Below the pieces are notes generated by a model. That model ran no database searches. It was not told the origin of the DNA and worked only from the letters and a program-made list of their open reading frames with translations. 61,593 nt of DNA, taken from contig NZ_JALSLB010000027.1 of assembly GCF_026988555.1 (NCBI RefSeq), positions 1 through 61,593 of the forward strand. The letters are read 5' to 3'. Numbering within the stretch: position 1 is the first letter of the stretch; each line of letters starts with the position of its first letter. Source of the DNA: Thermococcus sp. (lineage in GTDB: Archaea; Methanobacteriota_B; Thermococci; Thermococcales; Thermococcaceae). A program made the position numbers and the translations under genes. Of the stretch, positions 54,406 through 61,593 are shown piece after piece.

Positions 54406-54525
54406 CGACCTCCAAGAGGATTCTCATCATCTACTCTCTCTTTCGAGTTTTTAAGGATTTCCCGTCGACTTTCACCAAAACGGCAAGTGGGAACCTTTTT
54501 AAGGAACCTTCCTCAGGGAAGTGCG

Positions 54526-55374
54526 ATGGATGGAATAAAAAAGACCCAGCTCATAAAACCCCGCATAAGGAGGATACTATCCAAGGAACTCCCCCCAGAA
54601 CTCATCCCAAAGCTTCCCAGACACTGGGTTCTGGTAGGCGACGTTCTGATTCTTCCAATCCGCACCGAGCTTGAACCCTACAAGCACCGTATAGCCGAGG
54701 TCTACGCGGAGGTTATCGGTGCCAGGGCCGTTCTACGAAAAGGAAGAATAAGCGGTGAGTTTCGCGAGACGAACTACGAGCTTCTCCACGGGAACGATAC
54801 TGTGACGGTGCACGTTGAGAACGGGATAAGGTACAAGCTCGACGTTGCCAAGGTCATGTTCTCTCCGGCCAACATCAAGGAGCGCGTTAGAATGGCGAAG
54901 GTTGCAAGACCCGGCGAGCTGGTCGTCGATATGTTCGCGGGAATCGGGCACCTGAGCCTTCCGATGGCCGTCCACGGAAAGGCCCGAGTGATAGCCATAG
55001 AGAAGAGCCCTTACACGTTCCAGTTCCTCGTTGAGAACATCGAACTGAACAGGGTTCAGGGCAGGATGACAGCCTACAACATCGACAACCGCGACTTTCC
55101 CGGGGAGAACGTAGCGGACAGGGTCTTAATGGGCTACGTGGTTAAAACCCACGAGTTCATACCAAAGGCACTGGACATAGCCAAAGACGGGGCGGTGATC
55201 CACTACCACAACACGGTACCTGAGAAGCTGATGCCCGAGGAGCCATTCAGGACGTTCCGGGAAATCGCGAGGGAGCACGGCTACGAGGCCGAGAAGCTCA
55301 ACGAGCTGGTAATCAAACGCTACGCCCCGGGTGTCTGGCACGTTGTCGTTGACGTGAGAGTGTTCAAGGGATAA
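54526..55374 (+). CDS. taw2: tRNA(Phe) wyosine-pathway aminocarboxypropyltransferase Taw2
   Basis: Taw2 transfers the 3-amino-3-carboxypropyl group of SAM to 4-demethylwyosine at G37 of tRNA-Phe. The 282-residue protein has the class I methyltransferase-like motif LVVDMFAGIGHLSLPMAVHG, then VIAIEKSPYTFQFLVENIELN and the motif IV position DRVLMGYVVKTHEF, where Trm5 would have NPP/NLP. The N-terminal domain (LPRHWVLVGDVLILPIR) is the tRNA-binding part shared with Trm5. MGY in motif IV and the length near 280 favour Taw2 over Trm5. A TATA element (CCTTTTTAAGG, 54494-54504) predicts a leaderless mRNA. Confidence 0.88.
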   Translation: MDGIKKTQLIKPRIRRILSKELPPELIPKLPRHWVLVGDVLILPIRTELEPYKHRIAEVYAEVIGARAVLRKGRISGEFRETNYELLHGNDTVTVHVENGIRYKLDVAKVMFSPANIKERVRMAKVARPGELVVDMFAGIGHLSLPMAVHGKARVIAIEKSPYTFQFLVENIELNRVQGRMTAYNIDNRDFPGENVADRVLMGYVVKTHEFIPKALDIAKDGAVIHYHNTVPEKLMPEEPFRTFREIAREHGYEAEKLNELVIKRYAPGVWHVVVDVRVFKG

Positions 55375-55589
55375 CCCCCAACGTCCGGTTTTAAGGTCCC
55401 CCATCACGTTGTTCGACCACGTTCACTGAGGGAAATTTCAGGACATCCGAATAAAAATTTGAGCCCCCCCGCCATCCCTTGATACCCTGTGGTTAACGCA
55501 TGAACTTAACCTCTTATCCCCTGTGAAACGCTTCCTTTTGCGAAGACCTTATATCTTCGGACCCGAAAATCTTTCGAGGTGATTCTGAC

Positions 55590-57491
55590 ATGGAAGCTAA
55601 GGGTGGTTACTGGGGCAAGGTTCTAAGGGTCAACCTGACGACCCACGAGATCAGGGTGGAGCCCCTGTCCGAGGAGTTCCCGAGGAAGTACCTCGGCGGC
55701 GTTGGCTTCGGTACAAGGGTTCTCTACGACGAGGTTCCGGCCTGTACCGATCCGCTTGGGCCGGAGAACAAAATGATAATCACGCCCGGCCTGTTCGTTG
55801 ATACAGGCATCGGGACCGGTTCCAAGACGGCCTTCAACTTCAAGAGCCCGCTTACAGGCGGCTACGGAAGGGCCATGGCCGGTGCAGAACTCGGTGTCCA
55901 TCTGAAGAGGGCCGGCTACGATATGCTAATCATAGAGGGGGAGAGCGAAGAACCCGTTATGCTCGTTATAGAAGATGATGAAGTAATGTTTGTCCCGGCC
56001 AACGGCTACTGGGGACTCACAACCGGCGAGGCCAGAGCCAAGGCAAAGGAGGAGTACCCCGGTCACGCAACGGCATTTATAGGCCCAGCGGGCGAGAACC
56101 TCAGTCTCATCTCAACCATCGAAACCGATGAGAGACAGGCCGCTCGCGGTGGTCCCGGTGCGGTTCTTGGAAGCAAGAAACTCAAGGGAATCCTCATAAA
56201 AGGCACCGGAAAGATACCGATAGCCGATCCTGAGAAACTCCGCGAGCTCATCAAGAAGTGGGCAATGGTATTTAAGGACCACCCGGCGATCAAGGCGGAC
56301 ATGGACTACGGAAGCGGCGAGTTCCTCGACTGGATGAACCGCGAGCGCGGTACCTTCCCGGTCAGGAACTGGCAGATGGGCTTCTTCAAGAAGGCCTACG
56401 AGAGGGCCAAGGAGGAGGGAAGGGAGCACATCGGAATCGACCCCTACTTCTGGGCACCGAAGTACCGCGCGGGAAGGAGACCGTGCCCACTCTGTAACAA
56501 ACCGTGCAGCCAGTACGTTCAGGTCGAGAGCGAGAAGTGGGGCACCTTCATGGTGGACGGTCCCGAGTACGAGACCCTCTACTCCTTCGGCGGCGTTCTT
56601 GAGCTCGACGACTTCGAGACCGTTGCATACCTCAACAAGATAGCCGATGAGTACGGCCTCGATACCATCTCTGCAGGTGTTACCATCGCCTGGGCCATGG
56701 AGGCCTACGAACGTGGATTGCTCACCAGGGAAGAGACCGACGGTATCGAGCTCACCTTTGGCAACGGTGATGCAGCCGTTCAGGCCCTCCGGAAGATGGC
56801 GCTTCGCGAGGGCAACCTTGGAAAACTCCTCGCCGACGGTGTAAAGAGGGCCAGCGAGAGGCTAGGAAAAGACAGCTGGAAGTTCGCCATGCATGTCAAG
56901 GGTATGGAGCCACCTGCCTACGACGTTAGGGGAATCAAGGGAATGGCACTCGCCTTCGCCGTGAACGTTCGTGGTGCAGACCATCTAACCTCCGGAGCTT
57001 ACGGAACCGAGCTCGTAGGAAGGTGGTGGAAGTTCGACGGCGTGGACAGGACGAAGGGCGAGAACAAGGGCTTTGAGATTGCCTTCCACGAGAACCTCAT
57101 GGCGGTCTACGACGCCACCGGAACATGCAAGTTCTCAAGGCACATGTACTTCCTTGAGGGCTTCCCGGAGCTCGTCAAGGCGGTCACCGGCATGAACATC
57201 GGCGAGGCCGAGCTGATGGTCATCGGCGAGAGGATAATGAACATCGCCCGCGCCTTCAACGTCCGCGAGGGCTTCACCAGGAAGGATGACACCCTGCCGT
57301 ACAGGGTTATATGGGAGCCGATTCCAGAGGGGGTCAGCAAGGGGCTCCACGTTCCGCCGTGGGAGCTCGACAGGATGCTCGATGAGTACTATCAGGCTCG
57401 CGGATGGAGCAGGGATGGAATCCCGGCCAAGGCCAAGCTCATGGCCCTCGACCTCCCGGACATCGCAGAGGACATCGGGGCGGGGATTTGA
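55590..57491 (+). CDS. Tungsten-containing aldehyde:ferredoxin oxidoreductase family protein
   Basis: The 633-residue protein has all domains of the AOR family: KVLRVNLTTHEIRVEPLSEE, KSPLTGGYGRAMAGAELGVHLKRAGYD binding the pterin cofactor, GPAGENLSLISTI, RGGPGAVLGSKKLKGI, and the 4Fe-4S ligands CPLCNKPC with a further Cys in GTCKFSRH. The C-terminus has DDTLPYRVIWEPIPEG. These enzymes oxidise aldehydes to acids with ferredoxin and need the tungsten bis-pterin made by the moa/moe genes. The subtype (AOR, FOR or a WOR paralogue) cannot be fixed from motifs; the length excludes the 653-residue GAPOR. The TATA element ACCTTATATC (about 55546) and AGGTGAT support the start. Confidence 0.93.
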   Translation: MEAKGGYWGKVLRVNLTTHEIRVEPLSEEFPRKYLGGVGFGTRVLYDEVPACTDPLGPENKMIITPGLFVDTGIGTGSKTAFNFKSPLTGGYGRAMAGAELGVHLKRAGYDMLIIEGESEEPVMLVIEDDEVMFVPANGYWGLTTGEARAKAKEEYPGHATAFIGPAGENLSLISTIETDERQAARGGPGAVLGSKKLKGILIKGTGKIPIADPEKLRELIKKWAMVFKDHPAIKADMDYGSGEFLDWMNRERGTFPVRNWQMGFFKKAYERAKEEGREHIGIDPYFWAPKYRAGRRPCPLCNKPCSQYVQVESEKWGTFMVDGPEYETLYSFGGVLELDDFETVAYLNKIADEYGLDTISAGVTIAWAMEAYERGLLTREETDGIELTFGNGDAAVQALRKMALREGNLGKLLADGVKRASERLGKDSWKFAMHVKGMEPPAYDVRGIKGMALAFAVNVRGADHLTSGAYGTELVGRWWKFDGVDRTKGENKGFEIAFHENLMAVYDATGTCKFSRHMYFLEGFPELVKAVTGMNIGEAELMVIGERIMNIARAFNVREGFTRKDDTLPYRVIWEPIPEGVSKGLHVPPWELDRMLDEYYQARGWSRDGIPAKAKLMALDLPDIAEDIGAGI

Positions 57492-57568
57492 TTCCTGCCT
57501 TCTCTTTGCTTCTCCCCAATAAGTTAAATATAAGAACCTGCTGGAGTATCCCCTCTTCGGTGTGAATC

Positions 57569-59119
57569 ATGGAGAAGAAGCTCACTGATTTCCTAGATGC
57601 TCCACCAAAGAAGGATACCGGTTTAACCCGCGAGGAGCTTGAGCGGGCTCTTAAGAAGGCCGCGGATTTAATCAGGACGAGGGTCGATTATAAGTACATC
57701 CCCCTTCTGCTCTTCCTGAAGCGTCTGAGCGACGAGTGGGAGAAGGAGTTTGAGGAGTACGTTAGGAAGCTCACCAAGGAAGGCCTGGACAGAAAGACCG
57801 CCGAGGAGCTCGCCCTCAAAGACAGGGAATCATACACGATTAACTATCCGCCAGAATACCTCTGGAGGAAGCTCCGCGAGAAGGACATCGAGAGCCTTCC
57901 CCAGAACCTTTCGCAGGCCCTCAAGAAGCTCGCCGAGCTCAACCCCAACCTGAGGGGTGTCGTCGACCGCTTCGACTTTATGGAGTTCATGCTCCACAGG
58001 GACAACGCCGAGATACTCAGGCAGCTCTTCGAGCTCTTCAGCGGGCTTGACCTAAAGCACGCCTCGCCCGATGTTCTTGGCGATGCCTACGAGTGGATTC
58101 TAAGGTATTTCGCCCCGCAGAAAGCCAAGGAGGGTGAGGTTTATACCCCAAGAGAAGTCATCAGGCTCCTAGTTGAAATCCTCAAGCCGGAGCCGGGCGA
58201 AGAAGTCTACGACCCCGCGATGGGCTCCGGGGGAATGCTCATCGGGGCTTACCTTTACGTTAAGGAGCACCGCGGAGCGGATGAGGCTAAAAAGCTCTTC
58301 CTCTACGGCCAAGAGGTCAATCCAACCACCTACGCTTTAGCCGAGATGAACATGATACTCCACGGCATTAAGTCTCCAAAGCTCGCCACCGGCGATACAC
58401 TTCTGAGACCACAGTTTAAAGAGAGCGAAAGGCTCAAGTGCTTCAATGTGGTTATAGCCAACCCTCCGTGGAACCAGGACGGCTACGGTGAGGCGACCCT
58501 CAAAAAGGCCGAGTTTACCGAGCGCTTCAAGTACGGCTATCCGCCGAACAACTCCGCGGACTGGGCGTGGATCCAGCACATGCTCGCGAGCGCCAAATAT
58601 ACTGGAAGGGTCGGCATCGTCATAGACAACGGCGCGCTCTTCAGGGGCGGGGCCGAGAAGAAGATAAGGGCGAAGATACTCAAAGAGGATCTGCTTGAGG
58701 CGATAATTTTACTCCCCGAAAAGCTCTTCTACAACACCGGCGCTCCGGGTGCGGTAATGATATTCAACAGGAACAAGCCAGAGGACAGGAGGGGGAAAGT
58801 CCTCTTCATCAACGCCTCGCAGGAATACGAAAAGCATCCGGAGATAAGGAAGCTGAACAGACTCGGCGAGGAGCACATCAGAAAAATAGTAACTGCCTTC
58901 GAGAAGTTTGAAGATATCGAGGGCTTTGCGAGGGTCGTTGAGCTGGACGAGATAAAGGAGAACGACTACAACCTCAACGTCACCCTCTACGTCTTTTCGA
59001 TGGAGGAAGAGGAGGAGATAGACGTTAAGGCCGAGTGGAAGGAGCTGAAGAGGATTAACGAGGAGCTCGCGAGGGTTGACGAGAGGATTGAGGGGTATTT
59101 GAAGGAGCTGGGGTATTGA
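57569..59119 (+). CDS. hsdM: Type I restriction-modification DNA methyltransferase HsdM
   Basis: The 516-residue subunit methylates adenine in the target of the type I system. It has an N-terminal helical HsdM_N domain, the SAM-binding YDPAMGSGGMLIGAYLYV near residue 213, the catalytic motif IV NPPW near residue 298, and VIDNGALFRGGAEKKIR with LPEKLFYNTGAPGAVMIF. The TATA element AAATATAAG (about 57526) and GGTGTGA support the start. It is the first gene of an operon with a PIN-domain protein and hsdS. No hsdR is in the window; it may lie to the right or be missing. Confidence 0.96.
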   Translation: MEKKLTDFLDAPPKKDTGLTREELERALKKAADLIRTRVDYKYIPLLLFLKRLSDEWEKEFEEYVRKLTKEGLDRKTAEELALKDRESYTINYPPEYLWRKLREKDIESLPQNLSQALKKLAELNPNLRGVVDRFDFMEFMLHRDNAEILRQLFELFSGLDLKHASPDVLGDAYEWILRYFAPQKAKEGEVYTPREVIRLLVEILKPEPGEEVYDPAMGSGGMLIGAYLYVKEHRGADEAKKLFLYGQEVNPTTYALAEMNMILHGIKSPKLATGDTLLRPQFKESERLKCFNVVIANPPWNQDGYGEATLKKAEFTERFKYGYPPNNSADWAWIQHMLASAKYTGRVGIVIDNGALFRGGAEKKIRAKILKEDLLEAIILLPEKLFYNTGAPGAVMIFNRNKPEDRRGKVLFINASQEYEKHPEIRKLNRLGEEHIRKIVTAFEKFEDIEGFARVVELDEIKENDYNLNVTLYVFSMEEEEEIDVKAEWKELKRINEELARVDERIEGYLKELGY

Positions 59120-59129
59120 GGTGAATGAC

Positions 59130-60224
59130 ATGACTAATTCCCGCCCAATTCCAATAGTTGAGAGCATTTCTGTTCAAAACATCTACGAGGCTCCAGAATT
59201 GAAGCCAATATTTGACGAGTTCCTAGTAGAACTGCCTCCAAGCATGTTGGAGATTATCAAACAATTCGCAGAGCGCATTCTCATGGATATCACGGGGATT
59301 AAGGGCACGCTAGAACTTTCCATTGTTGTTGATGCAAATCAAGTAATATCCGAAGCAATTAACTACATCCGAGATGGTAGATTGCCCCTCATTATTGAAC
59401 TATCGAAAACGCCATTTGTTAAGCTATATGCTCCCCCATCAATCCGTGAGGAAACTTTGAAAGATGAGAGAAAACTAGAGAAGATCTCAAAGAAGAAGGG
59501 AATCCCAGTTGAAGCACTCAAGAGCGCCATTGAGGAAATTCTAGAGCACATCACCTTTAAAGTGCCAGAGGGTTATGAGGAATATAAAAAGGCTATGAAA
59601 TTAGTTGGTGAAAGGGATCCTGATGATGTAGACTACGTGTGGCTGTATTTTTCAATAAATGCAACCGCTATTGTTTCTTCCGATAAAGACATCACAGAAA
59701 CCACAATTAAAACATGGAAAAACATGGGGCCGTTAAAATACATTGAAGTTATCCTTAGGAGAGGCTCTCTTTCTTTTGTTGTCTTATCTCTGGGAGGGCG
59801 TGCCATTTTGGAGTTTCTGTTTAAGATAATCCTGGCCGTAATTGGAACAATCTTAGGAATTTTAAAAGTCATGTGGAGTTATACAAAACGCATTATTGCA
59901 TGGATTAGTGAGGGTATTCAAAATTTATCTGAACTACAAGCATTGGCTTTCTTCGCAACTCTCGGGGCCATTGTGTATTATTTTGGCAGAGAAATTAAAG
60001 AATGGGCAGAAACCTTAGTGAATAGAGTTATAGAATTCTTGAGGTCTGTAAAAGACTTTATCATTAGCCTCTTGAATATAATCTTGGACAGCCCTATAGT
60101 TAGGGCCTTAAGAACCTTAATGGAATACTCTGCGATTTTGATAGAACTTTACAAAGAGATTAACCTCAAGGACATTGAGGAAAATGTCATCAAAGTGGGT
60201 GGTCCCAATGAAAGCTCAGGCTAA
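59130..60224 (+). CDS. PIN-domain protein with hydrophobic C-terminus inside the RM operon
   Basis: ATG 59130 has a GAGGTGA site spaced 5 nt, and the gene starts 10 nt after hsdM. The 364-residue protein has a PIN nuclease domain at about residues 64-195: VVDANQVISEAI with Asp68, APPSIREET with Glu107-108, DPDDVDYVWLYFSINATAIVSSDKDI with Asp165-166 and Asp185, giving the usual acidic D-E-D-D set. The C-terminal part has hydrophobic segments of about 35 and 18 residues (FKIILAVIGTILGILKVMW and ALAFFATLGAIVYYF) and amphipathic helices. It is A+T richer than hsdM. PIN proteins cleave RNA; membrane insertion and coupling to restriction are inferences. Confidence 0.8.
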   Translation: MTNSRPIPIVESISVQNIYEAPELKPIFDEFLVELPPSMLEIIKQFAERILMDITGIKGTLELSIVVDANQVISEAINYIRDGRLPLIIELSKTPFVKLYAPPSIREETLKDERKLEKISKKKGIPVEALKSAIEEILEHITFKVPEGYEEYKKAMKLVGERDPDDVDYVWLYFSINATAIVSSDKDITETTIKTWKNMGPLKYIEVILRRGSLSFVVLSLGGRAILEFLFKIILAVIGTILGILKVMWSYTKRIIAWISEGIQNLSELQALAFFATLGAIVYYFGREIKEWAETLVNRVIEFLRSVKDFIISLLNIILDSPIVRALRTLMEYSAILIELYKEINLKDIEENVIKVGGPNESSG

Positions 60225-61464
60225 AACCAAGTTCAAGAAAACCCCAATCGGCGAGATTCCCGAGGATTGGGAAGTTGTCAAAATAAAAGAGGTTATCAAA
60301 GAAGCTAAACCCGGGTTTGCAAGTGGAAAACGTGATGAAAACGGGATAATTCAGCTTAGAATGAACAACATCACTACCGAAGGCAAGGTCACACTAAAGG
60401 AATACTTGAAAGTCCCAGTTCCTGACAATATTGATGATTATCTCCTTAAACCCGGCGATGTGCTGTTTAACAACACAAACAGTGTTGACTTAATAGGAAA
60501 GACTGCAATATTCCGAGGTGAATGCAGGTTTTGTACATATAGCAACCATATAACACGAATTAGAGTAGATTCAAATCAAGTTCTTCCAGAGTGGGTTATG
60601 TACTACTTCTTAGAACTTTGGCGTATCGGATACTTTAGACAGATTTGTGTTAGGTATGTTGGACAGGCCAGTGTTAAAAAGACCGACTTGTTGAATATAA
60701 AAATCCCCCTCCCACCCCTCCCCGAGCAGAAGAAAATAGCCGAGATTCTAAGGACAGTTGACGAGGCCATCGAGCGAACGGAGCGCCTGAAAAAGGGCCT
60801 CATGCAGAGGCTTTTAACGAAAGGCATCAAGCATGAGCGGTTCAAGAAGACCGAGCTGGGCGAGATTCCAGAGGAGTGGAGGGTTGTAAGAGCTGGTGAA
60901 ATTTGTCAAAGTATAGTTCCTGGTAGAAATAAACCAAAAAAATTCGATGGCGATATCCCTTGGATAACCCTAGCAGATATAGACGGCATGTATGTTGGGG
61001 CTTCAAAATCTGGCCTAAATGTGAGCAAAGAGGAAATTAAAAGGTGTGGGAATAAAATTATTCCTCCTAATAGCGTCATAATGAGTTGTGTAGGAAAGTT
61101 TGGTATTGTTGCAATAACTACAAGGGAAGTTGTATTAAACCAACAACTACACGCTTTTGTGTGCCCTAAAACATTAGATCCATATTTTCTTGCAGTTGCG
61201 TTAATGTCCCAAGCTAGATATATGGAATCAATAGCAACTAAAACGACCGTTCCATATCTAAATAAAGACAAGATTAATAGCATTCCGATACCTATTCCTC
61301 CCCTCTCCGAACAGAAACAAATAGCCAAAATCCTCTCCACCGTCGATAGAAAGCTCGAACTCCTCCGGCAGAGAAGGGAAAAGCTTGAGCGCGTTAAGCG
61401 CGGGCTGATGAAAGACCTGCTGACAGGAAGGGGGAGGGTGAAGTATTACAACCAAAAAGTATAA
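60208..61464 (+). CDS. hsdS: Type I restriction-modification specificity subunit HsdS
   Basis: The 418-residue subunit recognises the split DNA target. It shows the typical two-fold repeat: TRD1 (about residues 20-150), the central conserved region PLPPLPEQKKIAEILRTVDEAIERTERLKKGLMQRLL, TRD2 and the distal repeat IPIPPLSEQKQIAKILSTVDRKLELL. Each repeat begins with F.KT.LGEIPEEW or similar. The A+T-rich TRDs and conserved G+C-richer repeats are what recombination or exchange of specificity would leave. Its ATG at 60208 lies inside the PIN gene, overlapping it by 17 nt, with GGGTGG as ribosome site, so translation is coupled. Confidence 0.95.
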   Translation: MKAQAKTKFKKTPIGEIPEDWEVVKIKEVIKEAKPGFASGKRDENGIIQLRMNNITTEGKVTLKEYLKVPVPDNIDDYLLKPGDVLFNNTNSVDLIGKTAIFRGECRFCTYSNHITRIRVDSNQVLPEWVMYYFLELWRIGYFRQICVRYVGQASVKKTDLLNIKIPLPPLPEQKKIAEILRTVDEAIERTERLKKGLMQRLLTKGIKHERFKKTELGEIPEEWRVVRAGEICQSIVPGRNKPKKFDGDIPWITLADIDGMYVGASKSGLNVSKEEIKRCGNKIIPPNSVIMSCVGKFGIVAITTREVVLNQQLHAFVCPKTLDPYFLAVALMSQARYMESIATKTTVPYLNKDKINSIPIPIPPLSEQKQIAKILSTVDRKLELLRQRREKLERVKRGLMKDLLTGRGRVKYYNQKV

Positions 61465-61570
61465 ATAACCTTTTGTCTTGAATATTAACATCCCGGTGGG
61501 TCTCCTGCTCCTGATGACCTCGGGAACCGTCAGCCCCGACACAGTTTCAGCAGTCGTTGGGGTGATTGAC

Positions 61571-61593
61571 ATGGTGGTCCAAGCAACTTCAAG
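61571..61593 (+). CDS. Possible 5' end of a gene truncated by the window
   Basis: An ATG at 61571 is preceded by GGTGATTGAC, a strong ribosome binding site for this organism, and the frame (MVVQATS) stays open to the window end. An in-frame ATG at 61514 or GTG at 61496 could be earlier starts, and a TATA element (AGTATAAATAAC at about 61458) lies before them. Only 23 bases are visible, so no product can be named. An hsdR gene at this position would be the informative outcome, but the short N-terminus does not allow that claim. Confidence 0.35.

Overview
The window is chromosomal DNA of a hyperthermophilic euryarchaeon of the order Thermococcales, most likely Thermococcus. The evidence is a thermosome beta-type subunit with a GGM-rich tail, archaeal TATA boxes about 25 nt before short leaders, GGTG-type ribosome binding sites, TiaS, Bud32, Taw2, deoxyhypusine synthase, ABCE1, an intein-bearing RtcB, a tungsten aldehyde oxidoreductase and guide sRNAs of the H/ACA and C/D classes. 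Core genes are G+C rich and densely packed, often with ATGA/GTGA overlaps.

Layout. 0-8.6 kb: the 3' end of moeA, a three-hairpin H/ACA guide RNA, a DUF835 membrane protein in an operon with a short adenylate-forming (ANL) enzyme, a divergent second ANL enzyme, an HD hydrolase, an HTH regulator, a GNAT acetyltransferase and tiaS. 8.6-15.9 kb is accessory: an AAA ATPase with a tandem-palindrome operator, a frameshifted unknown gene, a vapBC pair with a broken toxin, then dys, then an A+T-rich locus with two frameshifted exported or surface proteins and an ABC transporter. 16-25 kb: an SDR, HtpX, the thermosome, Bud32, a decayed ATPase, a MutS-like ATPase and small genes of unknown function. 25-33 kb: moaC, rtcB with intein, an M48 protease, a NSUN-type methyltransferase and archease (an RNA ligation/modification group), then panB and a glycosyltransferase. 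33-46 kb: tRNA-Thr(CGU), a PAP2 protein, a HAD protein, an IMPACT protein, a second ATPase with a tandem-palindrome operator, an MrfA-like helicase, an aspartate 4-decarboxylase, ABCE1, a CWB2-type surface glycoprotein and an AIR-synthase-like protein. 46-57 kb: a nuclease-like protein, a class II glutamine amidotransferase, a CBS protein, a double metallophosphoesterase, the two cyclic 2,3-diphosphoglycerate genes, a histone-fold protein, an MBL hydrolase, a Cas4-like nuclease, a C/D sRNA, taw2 and a tungsto-aldehyde oxidoreductase. 57.5-61.5 kb: a type I restriction-modification operon.

The strongest candidate for an undescribed system is the last operon. Between hsdM and hsdS sits a gene for a PIN-domain protein with a hydrophobic, probably membrane-inserted C-terminal half, and the hsdS start overlaps its end. 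No hsdR is visible in the window. The arrangement recalls prrC, the RNase gene embedded in the EcoprrI type I locus, and suggests a restriction-coupled RNase effector. This is an inference from domain content and gene order.

Other points of interest are the two ATPase promoters that each carry their own tandem 14-15 bp palindromes, the two guide RNAs, an inverted-repeat-closed structured element after ABCE1, and the cyclic 2,3-diphosphoglycerate operon. Several frameshifted genes fall in the accessory regions while the core genes are intact, which points to real gene decay, although sequencing error cannot be excluded for shifts in G-runs.
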